Shown here piece by piece: positions 14,238 through 22,520 of a stretch of 54,046 nt of DNA. Position numbers and translations under genes: made by a program. Origin of the DNA: Bacteroidales bacterium UBA1800 (GTDB lineage Bacteria; Bacteroidota; Bacteroidia; Bacteroidales; VadinHA17). How positions within the stretch are numbered: position 1 is the stretch's first letter; every line of letters begins with the position of its first letter. The notes under the pieces were generated by a model. It saw only the letters and a program-made list of their open reading frames with translations, was not told the DNA's origin and searched no databases. Location: the NCBI GenBank assembly GCA_002319915.1, contig DCFQ01000102.1, positions 33,370 to 87,415 on the forward strand, read 5' to 3'.

Positions 14238-16154
14238 ATGGGAAAAATAATAGGAATTGATCTCGGAACTACCAACTCATGCGTTGCAGTCATGGAAGGG
14301 AGTGAACCAGTGGTTATCCCGAACAGCGAAGGAAAGCGTACCACTCCTTCGATTGTTGCATTTGTGGAAAATGGTGAGCGTAAGGTTGGTGACCCGGCAA
14401 AACGTCAGGCCATTACAAATGCCAGGAAGACTGTTTATTCGATCAAGCGATTCATGGGTGAGACATTTGACAAGGTGACGCCTGAGGTAAAACGGGTTAC
14501 TTTCAATGTCGTCAGGGGTGACAACAATACACCCAGGGTTAAGATTGATGACAGGATGTACTCTCCGCAGGAGATTTCTGCCATGATTCTTCAGAAAATG
14601 AAGAAGACTGCTGAAGACTATCTTGGTCAGGAAGTTACCGAGGCTGTTATTACTGTTCCCGCATACTTCAGCGATTCCCAGAGGCAGGCTACCAAAGAAG
14701 CCGGCGAAATTGCAGGGCTGAATGTCAAGCGAATAATAAATGAACCGACTGCAGCTTCGCTTGCCTACGGGCTTGACAAGAAGTCTCAGGACCTTAAGAT
14801 AGCAGTATTCGACCTCGGGGGCGGAACATTCGATATATCCATACTCGAACTTGGAGACGGTGTCTTTGAAGTCAAATCCACCAATGGCGATACCCACCTG
14901 GGAGGCGATGATTTTGACCAGAGGATAATCGACTGGCTGGCAGAGGAATTCCTGAAGGAGGAACGTGTCGATCTCCGCAAGGATCCCATGGCACTTCAGA
15001 GGCTGAAAGAAGCTGCCGAAAAAGCCAAGATAGAGCTTTCGAGCTCCACAACGACAGAAATAAACCTGCCGTACATTATGCCGGTCGACGGAATTCCGAA
15101 GCACCTGGTAAAAACACTTACCAGGTCACAGTTTGAGAAGTTGTGCGATTCCCTGATCCAGGCTTGTATAGAACCCTGCCGGAAGGCTCTTGCCGATTCC
15201 GGCCTCAAGATTTCTGAAATAGATGAAGTCCTGCTTGTCGGCGGATCGACCAGGATCCCGGCAATCCAGCAGCTTGTAGAGAAGTTCTTCGGGAAAGTTC
15301 CGTCAAAGGGTGTCAACCCTGATGAGGTTGTGGCCGTCGGCGCAGCAATACAGGGCGGAGTGCTTACCGGCGAGGTAAAGGATGTCCTTCTTCTCGACGT
15401 TACCCCGCTGTCGCTCGGGATAGAAACCATGGGCGGAGTAATGACCAAGCTGATAGAATCGAATACCACGATACCGACCAAGAAAACTGAAGTTTTCACA
15501 ACTGCGGCTGACAGCCAGCCTTCGGTCGAAATACATGTCCTGCAGGGCGAAAGGCCCATCGCATCCGGCAATAAGACAATCGGAAGGTTCCATCTCGACG
15601 GACTGCCGCCGGCACCGAGAGGCGTACCGCAGATTGAGGTCACCTTTGATATCGATGCAAACGGAATACTCCACGTTACAGCGAAGGACCGGGGTACCGG
15701 GAAAGAACAGAGAATCAGGATCGAAGCTTCATCGGGACTGAGCGATGATGAGATCAAAAGAATGCGTGAAGAGGCAAAGTCAAACGCTGACGCTGACCTC
15801 CGGGTAAAGGAAAAAGCCGATAAGATCAATGCTGCCGACAGTATGATATTCTCAACGGAAAAGCAGCTGAAAGAATTCGGAGACAAGATCCCCGGTGACA
15901 AAAAAGCAGCTATTGAAAGCGCACTTTCAAGGCTCAAGGAAGCGCATAAATCCCAGGACCTCGAGGCTATCGACAAGGCCCTCGCCGACCTTAATGCAGT
16001 CTGGCAGACAGCTTCGGAAGAAATGTACAAATCAGCCCAGGCTTCGGGTCCTTCCTCTTCCCAGCAGGAACAAGGACAGGAACAGCCAGGCAATGGCAAG
16101 GCAAAATCAGGAAATGATGAAGTGACCGATGTCGATTTTGAGGAGGTAAAATAA
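14238..16154 (+). CDS. dnaK: molecular chaperone DnaK (Hsp70)
   Basis: DnaK binds unfolded peptides in ATP-driven cycles with DnaJ and GrpE. The 638-residue protein has the N-terminal ATPase signature GIDLGTTNS, the second signature FDLGGGTFDISIL and the third VLLVGGSTRIPAIQQLVEKFFG. The substrate-binding beta domain contains DVTPLSLGIETMGGVMTKLI. A helical lid and a Gln/Gly-rich tail end in DVDFEEVK, the acidic terminus typical of bacterial DnaK. The frame is open from TTG 14220, but ATG 14238 gives the canonical MGKIIGIDLG. No dnaJ or grpE is adjacent, and I see no CIRCE operator upstream. A strong terminator follows at 16177. Confidence 0.98.
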   Translation: MGKIIGIDLGTTNSCVAVMEGSEPVVIPNSEGKRTTPSIVAFVENGERKVGDPAKRQAITNARKTVYSIKRFMGETFDKVTPEVKRVTFNVVRGDNNTPRVKIDDRMYSPQEISAMILQKMKKTAEDYLGQEVTEAVITVPAYFSDSQRQATKEAGEIAGLNVKRIINEPTAASLAYGLDKKSQDLKIAVFDLGGGTFDISILELGDGVFEVKSTNGDTHLGGDDFDQRIIDWLAEEFLKEERVDLRKDPMALQRLKEAAEKAKIELSSSTTTEINLPYIMPVDGIPKHLVKTLTRSQFEKLCDSLIQACIEPCRKALADSGLKISEIDEVLLVGGSTRIPAIQQLVEKFFGKVPSKGVNPDEVVAVGAAIQGGVLTGEVKDVLLLDVTPLSLGIETMGGVMTKLIESNTTIPTKKTEVFTTAADSQPSVEIHVLQGERPIASGNKTIGRFHLDGLPPAPRGVPQIEVTFDIDANGILHVTAKDRGTGKEQRIRIEASSGLSDDEIKRMREEAKSNADADLRVKEKADKINAADSMIFSTEKQLKEFGDKIPGDKKAAIESALSRLKEAHKSQDLEAIDKALADLNAVWQTASEEMYKSAQASGPSSSQQEQGQEQPGNGKAKSGNDEVTDVDFEEVK

Positions 16155-16176
16155 CCACCAGGTCAATCGGACATAT

Positions 16177-16208
16177 AAAAGGGGAGCCCTTCCGGCACCC
16201 CTTTTTTT
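16177..16208 (+). terminator. rho-independent terminator of dnaK
   Basis: AAAAGGGG-A-GCC (16177-16188) pairs with GGC-A-CCCC and the following Ts, with one internal A-A mismatch and a five-base loop. A run of seven T (16202-16208) follows. It begins 22 bases after the dnaK stop. Confidence 0.88.
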
Positions 16209-16300
16209 ATGCCAACCTTAAGAAGCGCCATTTTGAGCAGGGAGGCGCGATTTTCTCTATTCCTGCGACCAGCCTGTTTCACGGGGACCTCTAAATTTTG

Positions 16301-16308
16301 TATTTTTG
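16301..16308 (+). promoter_or_regulatory. -7 element (TATTTTTG) for the MORN-like gene and downstream genes
   Basis: TATTTTTG matches TAnnTTTG and lies 21 bases before the ATG at 16330, predicting a short leader. No TTG is visible at the correct -33 distance. It follows the dnaK terminator, so it probably drives the 16330-20371 run. Confidence 0.5.
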
Positions 16309-16329
16309 CTTTAGTTTAATCATGGCCAT

Positions 16330-17118
16330 ATGAACATCAGATACAAAATATTGATCATCCTCTTTCTGGTCCCGCTTATCTCTGCCGGCATGCAGGATCA
16401 GTCACTCAACCAGACTGACAGGGAAGGAAGGAAACAGGGTCACTGGATCAAAAAATATCCCGACGGCAAGATAATGTACGACGGGTTCTTTAAAAATGAC
16501 AAGCCGGAGGGCACTTTCAAAAGATTCTATGAGAACGGCGTGCTGAAATCAGCGATGACATTTTTGTCAGGGGGAACAGTGGCTGAGGGAACCCTCTATT
16601 TCGGCGATGGCCTGATAGCCTCGCAGGGAAAATATGTAAACAAGCTGAAAGAAGGCACATGGTTCTTCTACTCGCCAACCTCGAAAGGTCAGATCATAAT
16701 GAAGGAAGAGTATGCAGGTGACCGCCGGAACGGGATTTCGGTAAAATATTACCCCGACAGTACTGTTGCTGAAAAGATCACCTATGAAAATGACAGCAAG
16801 GAAGGTCCATGGATGAAATATTATCCAAGCGGGAAGATCAGCCTCTCCGCCAACTGCTCCCGCAACAGGCTGAACGGAAAATACGAGGGTTTTTTCGAGA
16901 ACGGGAATACAGAGATATCCGGAAATTATAAGGATGACCTGCGTGACGGCCCCTGGACCATCTTTAACAAGGACGGGAAGGAGAGGTTCAGGATAGACTA
17001 TGTCCTTGGAATTCCAAAGACCAGCGATCTGGACATTTACGAAACGAATTACCTCGATTCCCTGGAGAAAAGCAAGCCGGCATTTCCCGATCCGGAGAAA
17101 ACAGGACAAATATGGTAA
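16330..17118 (+). CDS. secreted MORN/YwqK-type repeat protein
   Basis: The 262-residue protein has a signal peptide (about 1-20). About seven tandem 22-24-residue repeats follow, of the form G-x-W-x-x-Y-Y-P-x-G-K-x-x-x-x-G, for example GHWIKKYPDGKIMYDGFFKND and GPWMKYYPSGKIS. These are MORN-like beta-hairpin repeats of the group often annotated as YwqK antitoxin-like. In Bacteroidota such proteins are common and mostly periplasmic or surface structural modules. No toxin gene is adjacent, so I do not support an antitoxin role. The ATG at 16322 is out of frame and quickly hits a stop. Its 3' end overlaps the peptidase gene by 7 bases, implying translational coupling. Confidence 0.8.
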   Translation: MNIRYKILIILFLVPLISAGMQDQSLNQTDREGRKQGHWIKKYPDGKIMYDGFFKNDKPEGTFKRFYENGVLKSAMTFLSGGTVAEGTLYFGDGLIASQGKYVNKLKEGTWFFYSPTSKGQIIMKEEYAGDRRNGISVKYYPDSTVAEKITYENDSKEGPWMKYYPSGKISLSANCSRNRLNGKYEGFFENGNTEISGNYKDDLRDGPWTIFNKDGKERFRIDYVLGIPKTSDLDIYETNYLDSLEKSKPAFPDPEKTGQIW

Positions 17119-18779
17119 AGGGATTTTTCTGTTCCTTGAGGTCCGGAATAACGGTATCAGCCGTTTTGCTGTTCGTTCAGGCCGGTGATCCGTGCCTGCA
17201 GGCTCAGCAGGTTTATAATTATTTCTACCGTGTTTATTTTCGTGACAAGGGAGCAGCCGATCCCTCTCAATATAACCTTTCCGGCCTTTTTTCCCGAAGG
17301 GCCGTCGGCAGAAGGGCCAGGAACGGTAATCCAGACCCTGACATGCAGGATCTTCCTGTAAACAGAGACTATCTTGATCAGGTCACAGCCCTGGGTTTCA
17401 CCCTGCACTGCACATCGAGGTGGATGAACAGTGTCCTCTTGAAGACTGAAGCACCCGCTGACACCGGACCAGTTTCCTCGCTTCCATTTGTCAGTGAAGT
17501 CAGGCTGGTTAAGGACCCAGCGGCCAAGGGACTTTTCAGGGATAAGCTTGACCTGGAGCCGGATCAGGGTGGCCTTTCTCCGTATGACAGGCCGATGACA
17601 ATGATAAATGCCCTGTCTGTCCACAATTCCGGGTTCACCGGGGAGGGCGTTGAAATCGCCATCCTGGATGCAGGTTTTACCGGTGCCGACAGGATCGAGT
17701 CTCTCCAGCCCCTTCGTCAAAGGCTGGGAATAAGGGGTACTTATGACTTTGTAAAAGGGAACAGCTTCGTGTATGATTATCACTATCATGGAACGGCGGT
17801 AATGTCGGTCCTTGCAGGATCGGTGCCCGATCTTCTCAGCGGCTCGGCTCCCGGAGCAAGTTACTGGCTTCTCAGGACTGAAGACCCTGAAACTGAATTC
17901 CCTGCAGAAGAAGACTACTGGGCCACCGGGGCCGAATTTGCCGACAGCGCCGGGGCAGACATTATCAGCTCTTCGCTCGGATATTTCAATTTTGATGATC
18001 CGTCAATGAATTACAAATACTCCGATCTCGACGGCAGAAGTGCATTTGTCACAAGGGTTGCCGACATGGCTGCATCAAGGGGCATGCTTGTGGTAAACAG
18101 CGCCGGGAACGAGAGGGACAGCTACTGGATCCATATCATTGCTCCGGCTGACGGCGAAAGTGTTATTGCCGTGGGTGCCGTCGACGGTGACAAAATCATT
18201 TCGGATTTCTCGTCTGCAGGACCCTCGTATGACGGCAGAGTCAAGCCGGACGTCGTTGCACAGGGAGTCAGTGTACCCGTCCAGTTCGATCCAGGCATTG
18301 TCTCCAGGGCTGCAGGTACATCATTTTCATGCCCGGTCATCAGCGGCTTGTGCGCCTGCGTTTTACAGGCCGTTCCGGCTGCCATGCCGGCAGACATTAT
18401 CACTGCCGTCAGGTCAGCCGCCGACAGATTCCTTCACCCCGATTCGCTGTACGGGTACGGGATCCCGGATTTTACTGAGGTCATTTCAGGACTGCAGGAC
18501 AAACTCCTCAGGAAACCCGTCAATGAGCCCCTTGTCTTCCCGAATCCTTTCGACTCGGAGGTGAGTATTGTTTTCACTGCAATTCCCAATAAACTCAGGA
18601 TAGAAGTATTCAGCCTGTCGGGCAAGCTTATATTTGAGAGAGACCTTGCTGAATACATCAGCAGGTCATTTATCCTGGCCGACTTCGGGCAGATTCAGGA
18701 TGGTGTCTATCTGCTCAGGATGAGCACTCCATCAGGGATTTTTACAAAAAAGATCATTAAGATCGGGAACAGACCATGA
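17112..18779 (+). CDS. T9SS-exported subtilisin-family serine peptidase (S8)
   Basis: This 555-residue secreted protease has a signal peptide (about 1-32) and a propeptide-like region to about 150. The S8 domain carries the catalytic triad Asp186 (AILDAGF), His226 (YHYHGTAV) and Ser404 (GTSFSCP), and the oxyanion Asn333 (SAGNERD). The last 80 residues begin with PNPFDSEVSIVF and end KKIIKIGNRP, a type A T9SS C-terminal sorting domain. The enzyme is therefore expected to cross the outer membrane and be attached to the surface or released. Its start overlaps the MORN-like gene by 7 bases. Its stop overlaps the xseA start (ATGA), an odd coupling of a surface protease to a DNA exonuclease. The substrate is unknown. 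Confidence 0.92.
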   Translation: MVKGFFCSLRSGITVSAVLLFVQAGDPCLQAQQVYNYFYRVYFRDKGAADPSQYNLSGLFSRRAVGRRARNGNPDPDMQDLPVNRDYLDQVTALGFTLHCTSRWMNSVLLKTEAPADTGPVSSLPFVSEVRLVKDPAAKGLFRDKLDLEPDQGGLSPYDRPMTMINALSVHNSGFTGEGVEIAILDAGFTGADRIESLQPLRQRLGIRGTYDFVKGNSFVYDYHYHGTAVMSVLAGSVPDLLSGSAPGASYWLLRTEDPETEFPAEEDYWATGAEFADSAGADIISSSLGYFNFDDPSMNYKYSDLDGRSAFVTRVADMAASRGMLVVNSAGNERDSYWIHIIAPADGESVIAVGAVDGDKIISDFSSAGPSYDGRVKPDVVAQGVSVPVQFDPGIVSRAAGTSFSCPVISGLCACVLQAVPAAMPADIITAVRSAADRFLHPDSLYGYGIPDFTEVISGLQDKLLRKPVNEPLVFPNPFDSEVSIVFTAIPNKLRIEVFSLSGKLIFERDLAEYISRSFILADFGQIQDGVYLLRMSTPSGIFTKKIIKIGNRP

Positions 18780-20161
18780 ATGAGAAAATGTCACTGACCG
18801 AACTGCAGATGGTCATAAGGGATTCACTTTACCTGGCCCTGCCCGACCTTTACTGGATCGTCGCTGAAATATCTGAGATAAAGGAGAACTTCGCCGGCCA
18901 CTGTTATCTTGAACTCGTCGAGAAACTTCCTGGTGATCAGAACATAAGGGCAAGGGCGCGCGGCATTATCTGGAGCAACCGGTACAGGTTCCTGAAGTCA
19001 TTATTCGAGAACATGGCCGGTGAATCGCTTCGCGCCGGGATCAGGGTCCTCATCAGGGTCAAAATTGAGTACCATGAGATCTACGGGCTCAGCCTTGTGA
19101 TAAACGACATCGATCCGGCTTACACCATCGGTGAAATGGCAGTTAGGAGACAGCAGATACTTAAGAGGCTCGGGGAGGAAGGGGTTATTGAAATGAACAA
19201 GGAACTCGAATTCCCGATAATACCCCAGAGGATCGCTGTTGTGTCCTCGAAAAATGCTGCCGGATACAGTGACTTCATGAAACACCTTACGGAAAATGCC
19301 TTTGGGTACGTCTTTCGGACTTCGCTCTTTGAGGCGCCCATGCAGGGGGCTGATACTGAAGCTGGTGTGATCAACGCCCTCGAAATGATCGCCTCACAGG
19401 CAGAACATTTTGACCTGGTCGCCATAATTCGCGGAGGTGGATCTCAAACCGACCTAAGCTGGTTCGATAATTACAACATAGCCTACTTTGTGACACAATT
19501 CCCTTTACCGGTTATTACCGGCATCGGGCACGAAAAGGACATGTCGGTCACGGATATGGTTGCGTTCAGGGCGCTCAAGACCCCCACGGCGGTTGCTGAC
19601 TTTGTTGTGGAATGTATGAACAGCGCCGAAAACCACCTGCTGGAAATGAGTGAAGAGATCATCAGGCTCTCACGATCAACGATCGACTCGGCAAAGCTGA
19701 GGATCGACAGCTGCAGGGTAAAGCTTATCCCTGTGGCAAGGATGATGCTTTCGGAACTCAAGGGACAGCTGTCGGGCACAATCATTGAACTGATAAATAT
19801 CGGAAAGGAATATATAGTGAGGGCAGGGCTTCTGCCTGCCAGCCAGCGGTCGAGACTGGCAGCTGCATGCAAAGCGTCAGTCACTACAAGGAATTCCGTG
19901 TTGCTCCGCCACTCTCAGTCTCTTTCCAAATCCTTATCCGCATTCATGAATTTAAAGTTCTCAAAGCTTGAGTCTCTTGAAAAATCGATACGATTCCTTG
20001 ATCCGGTCAATGTGCTTAAGCGCGGTTACACGATTACCTCGATGAACGGAAAGATCATCACCATTGCCGGATCACTAAGGAAGGGTGATACCATCGAGAC
20101 TATGTTCAGCGACGGGACAATCGGGAGCAAAGTATTAAAGGAATCAGGTGAAACGCAGTAA
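18776..20161 (+). CDS. xseA: exodeoxyribonuclease VII large subunit
   Basis: XseA is the catalytic subunit of exonuclease VII, which degrades single-stranded DNA from both ends in repair. The 461-residue protein has the N-terminal OB-fold (about 1-105), in which ENFAGHCYLELVEK is recognisable. The catalytic region contains IAVVSSKNAAGYSDF and IIRGGGSQTDLSWFD, then FPLPVITGIGHEKD and MVAFRALKTPTAVADFV. The long C-terminal coiled-coil region holds the small subunits and ends with the RGYTITSMNGK strand. The start codon overlaps the peptidase stop by four bases. xseB follows after 12 bases, so the subunits are co-expressed. Confidence 0.96.
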   Translation: MNEKMSLTELQMVIRDSLYLALPDLYWIVAEISEIKENFAGHCYLELVEKLPGDQNIRARARGIIWSNRYRFLKSLFENMAGESLRAGIRVLIRVKIEYHEIYGLSLVINDIDPAYTIGEMAVRRQQILKRLGEEGVIEMNKELEFPIIPQRIAVVSSKNAAGYSDFMKHLTENAFGYVFRTSLFEAPMQGADTEAGVINALEMIASQAEHFDLVAIIRGGGSQTDLSWFDNYNIAYFVTQFPLPVITGIGHEKDMSVTDMVAFRALKTPTAVADFVVECMNSAENHLLEMSEEIIRLSRSTIDSAKLRIDSCRVKLIPVARMMLSELKGQLSGTIIELINIGKEYIVRAGLLPASQRSRLAAACKASVTTRNSVLLRHSQSLSKSLSAFMNLKFSKLESLEKSIRFLDPVNVLKRGYTITSMNGKIITIAGSLRKGDTIETMFSDGTIGSKVLKESGETQ

Positions 20162-20173
20162 AACTGATTATAT

Positions 20174-20371
20174 ATGGCAAAAAAGGAATTTTCATTTAAC
20201 CAGGCAGTTAACGAAATAGAAAAGATCCTCAGCAATATTGAGAGCGGGGAACTTGATGTTGACAAGCTTTCGGTCGAGGTTAAGAGGGCAGCAGAGCTTA
20301 TAAGGCAGTGCCAGAAAAAACTGAGATCCACCGAAGATGAGATAAACAGCATCTTCAGGGACCTTGTATAA
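20174..20371 (+). CDS. xseB: exodeoxyribonuclease VII small subunit
   Basis: The 65-residue XseB forms a helical hairpin that packs in several copies on the coiled coil of XseA. The family block FNQAVNEIEKILSNIESGEL is present, then DVDKLSVEVKRAAELIRQCQKKL. The start ATG at 20174 is 12 bases after xseA. The stop touches the A-run of the terminator region, so the operon ends here. Confidence 0.95.
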   Translation: MAKKEFSFNQAVNEIEKILSNIESGELDVDKLSVEVKRAAELIRQCQKKLRSTEDEINSIFRDLV

Positions 20372-20406
20372 AAAAAGAATCCCGCGTACCAGGGCGGTGA
20401 CGCGGG
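20370..20406 (-). terminator. terminator hairpin read on the minus strand, probably bidirectional
   Basis: CCCGCGT (20381-20387) pairs perfectly with ACGCGGG (20400-20406) around a 12-base loop. The A-run at 20370-20376 becomes a T tract on the minus strand just after the hairpin, so the classic reading is leftward. It also lies right behind xseB and may help end that operon. Confidence 0.75.
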
Positions 20407-20474
20407 AAACTACTTTACTACCCTAAACCTAAATCCATGAAAAAACTCATGTAACCGTGCGGTTACTACCTTTG
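20370..20474 (-). ncRNA. candidate structured small RNA with its own terminator
   Basis: On the minus strand three hairpins follow each other: GTAACCG-CA-CGGTTAC (20466-20451), CATGA/TCATG (20451-20436) and the GC-rich terminator stem (20406-20381) with a T tract. A purine-rich unpaired linker lies between them. A near-consensus -7 motif (TACGTTTA, one mismatch) lies at 20487-20480. Neither strand has a coding frame of useful length. The block could instead be the structured 3' UTR of the thioredoxin gene, whose stop lies about 80 bases upstream on the same strand. No family is assigned. Confidence 0.4.
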
Positions 20475-20554
20475 TTATATAAACGTAAATCTATATGTAA
20501 TGTTACATTTTCGCTATAAATTTTATGAACAATCTTTAGATTTAAGTTAACATT

Positions 20555-20914
20555 TTATATTTCTACCCCAAGCACCTCTTTAAAAGCCTTTATAAAGGTT
20601 TCTTTAGGCAGGGCACCCATCGCCATATGAGGCTGTCCCGATGCTGGAACAAACAGGATCGAGGGAATATTCCTTACGCCAAAGACGGCCGCAAGCTCCA
20701 TCTCTTCCTCGGTGTTCACCTTGAAAATATCAAGCTTACCTTCGAAATCCCTGGCAAGCTCTTCAAGCACAGGTGCCACCATCTTGCAGGGACCACACCA
20801 ATCGGCGTAAAAATCGATCACACACGGTCTCTTCCCTTCAAACTTCCAGTCCTTGTTCGCTTCGTAGTTAAAAACCTTGCTGAGAAACGTCTCTTTAGTC
20901 AGGTGTTCAATCAT
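20555..20914 (-). CDS. trxA: thioredoxin
   Basis: This is a cytoplasmic thioredoxin with the active site WCGPC in DFYADWCGPCKMVAP. The cis-proline region RNIPSILFVP and the usual alternating fold are present. An N-terminal helix (HLTKETFLSKVFNYEANKDW) precedes the first strand, a longer insertion than in E. coli TrxA but common in Bacteroidota. The frame opens at 20935. Of the three ATGs I prefer the one at 20914, because AAAGGA lies about ten bases before it, while the first two lack proper spacing. The choice alters only 7 residues. It reduces disulfides in proteins such as ribonucleotide reductase or peroxiredoxins. Confidence 0.92.
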   Translation of the reverse strand: MIEHLTKETFLSKVFNYEANKDWKFEGKRPCVIDFYADWCGPCKMVAPVLEELARDFEGKLDIFKVNTEEEMELAAVFGVRNIPSILFVPASGQPHMAMGALPKETFIKAFKEVLGVEI

Positions 20915-20993
20915 ATTGCTCATTTCCTTTAACATCCTTTCTTTGAAATAAAGATATTACAATCTTTGTACCAGGCAACCTGGCAAACCTGAT

Positions 20994-21026
20994 TTTGTTC
21001 ATTATTGCCTTTTAATTGTAACTTTG
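20994..21026 (+). promoter_or_regulatory. full Bacteroidota promoter for cca
   Basis: TTTG (20994-20997), a 21-base spacer and TAACTTTG (21019-21026) match the consensus. The transcript would start near 21033 and leave about 27 bases before the ATG at 21060. Confidence 0.72.
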
Positions 21027-21059
21027 TCACGAATATTTAAAAAATTGTCATAACTACCT

Positions 21060-22520
21060 ATGTCCATATGTCTTGAAGACAGGATTTTCGAAAAACTTTC
21101 GGAGGTTATCACCTCCGAAAATGTCAGAGGTTGGGTCATTGGCGGATACGTCAGGGATTGTCTTCTCAGGAGGGACCATCCGGATAAGGACATAGATATC
21201 CTAGTCATCGGCAGCGGAGTTGATATTGCGCGGAAGGCGGCGAAAAAGCTGAGGGTCCGCACCGGTGTGACCGTTTTCAGGAACTTCGGTACTGCGATGT
21301 TTAAATATGGGGATTATGACATCGAATTTGTGGGGGCAAGGAAGGAATCATACAGCCGGAACTCACGAAAGCCTGTTGTAGAGGAAGGAACGCTTGAGGA
21401 TGATCAGAAAAGAAGGGATTTTACCATAAATGCCCTTGCGATCAGTCTTAACAGGGAAACCTACGGTGAGTTCCTGGATCCGTTCGGGGGGATGGAGGAT
21501 CTTTCTGGTAAGATCATCAGGACGCCCCTCGATCCGGATATTACATTTTCTGACGATCCCCTGCGGATGATGAGGGCCATAAGGTTTGCAACCCAGCTTG
21601 GGTTCTCAATCGAAAAAAGCACTTTCAGCTCAATTTCAAGGAATGCGGCAAGGATAAGCATCGTCTCGGCAGAAAGGATAGTTACCGAACTTAATAAGAT
21701 CATCGCGAGCCGCCACCCCTCAGAGGGATTTATCCTGCTGGAGCGGTCAGGGCTGCTCAGGATAATATTCCCCGAGCTCGACAATCTTAAGGGTATCGAA
21801 AAAGTGGAAGGCCGCGGGCACAAAGACAATTTCCATCACTCGCTCAAGGTGCTCGACAATATCAGCAGGAAATCGGATAACCTCTGGCTCAGATGGGCAG
21901 CCCTGCTTCACGATATTGGAAAGCCTGCCTCCAAAAAATATATTCCCGAGACCGGGTGGTCGTTTCACGGTCATGAGTTCCTGGGATGGAAACTGATTCC
22001 CGAGCTCTTCAAAAGACTCAGGCTCCCGCTGAATGAAAAGATGAAATATGTGCAGAAGCTGGTGGGCCTTCACCTCAGGCCCATTGTCCTCTCTCAGGAA
22101 ATCGTGACCGATTCGGCGGTCAGAAGGCTGCTGTTCGAGGCTGGCGATGATATAGATGACCTTATGCTCCTTTGTGAGGCGGATATAACTTCAAAGAACG
22201 AGGCTACAAAAGCCAGGCATCTTGAGAATTTCAGCCTTGTTAGGAAGAAGCTCAGGGAGATTGAAGAAAAGGATGCCTTGCGGAATTTCCAGCCCCCCAT
22301 CGACGGCGATGAGATAATCAGGATCTTCGGGCTTAAACCGGGCAGGCAGGTGGGCCTCATCAAGAATGCCATCCGGGAAGCGATCCTCGACGGAATCATC
22401 CCCAATGAGAGGGAAGCTGCCCTGAAGTTTATGCTTGACAAAGGAAGAGAAGAAGGATTGTCGCCCCTTCAGGAGGTCATCTCGAAAAAAGATCAACTGT
22501 TACTGGAAGATGGTCACTGA
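21060..22520 (+). CDS. cca: CCA tRNA nucleotidyltransferase / HD-domain polynucleotide adenylyltransferase family
   Basis: This 486-residue enzyme adds or repairs the 3' CCA of tRNA. The nucleotidyltransferase head shows GGYVRDCLL (28-36) and the metal-binding DIDILV (Asp44, Asp46). The base-recognition blocks RRDFTINALA and DDPLRMMRAIRFA follow. The central HD domain contains RWAALLHDIGKP and may act as a phosphohydrolase. The tRNA-Val gene in this window lacks an encoded CCA, so such an enzyme is needed. The last 44 bases overlap the convergent nuclease gene. The family also contains A-adding enzymes, but the single copy here favours CCA addition. Confidence 0.92.
   Translation: MSICLEDRIFEKLSEVITSENVRGWVIGGYVRDCLLRRDHPDKDIDILVIGSGVDIARKAAKKLRVRTGVTVFRNFGTAMFKYGDYDIEFVGARKESYSRNSRKPVVEEGTLEDDQKRRDFTINALAISLNRETYGEFLDPFGGMEDLSGKIIRTPLDPDITFSDDPLRMMRAIRFATQLGFSIEKSTFSSISRNAARISIVSAERIVTELNKIIASRHPSEGFILLERSGLLRIIFPELDNLKGIEKVEGRGHKDNFHHSLKVLDNISRKSDNLWLRWAALLHDIGKPASKKYIPETGWSFHGHEFLGWKLIPELFKRLRLPLNEKMKYVQKLVGLHLRPIVLSQEIVTDSAVRRLLFEAGDDIDDLMLLCEADITSKNEATKARHLENFSLVRKKLREIEEKDALRNFQPPIDGDEIIRIFGLKPGRQVGLIKNAIREAILDGIIPNEREAALKFMLDKGREEGLSPLQEVISKKDQLLLEDGH

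Noticed and set aside
14996..16099. A 367-codon open frame antisense to dnaK
   Set aside because: It lies wholly within the highly conserved dnaK coding sequence, has a Ser/Pro-rich shadow composition and no recognisable domain.
16330..17118. A YwqK-type antitoxin assignment for the MORN-like protein
   Set aside because: No toxin gene is adjacent, the protein has a signal peptide, and the repeat is generic.
20437..20454. A five-codon frame (ATG AAA AAA CTC ATG TAA) that could be a leader peptide
   Set aside because: It lies in a structured noncoding stretch, has no ribosome binding site, and precedes no co-directional gene.
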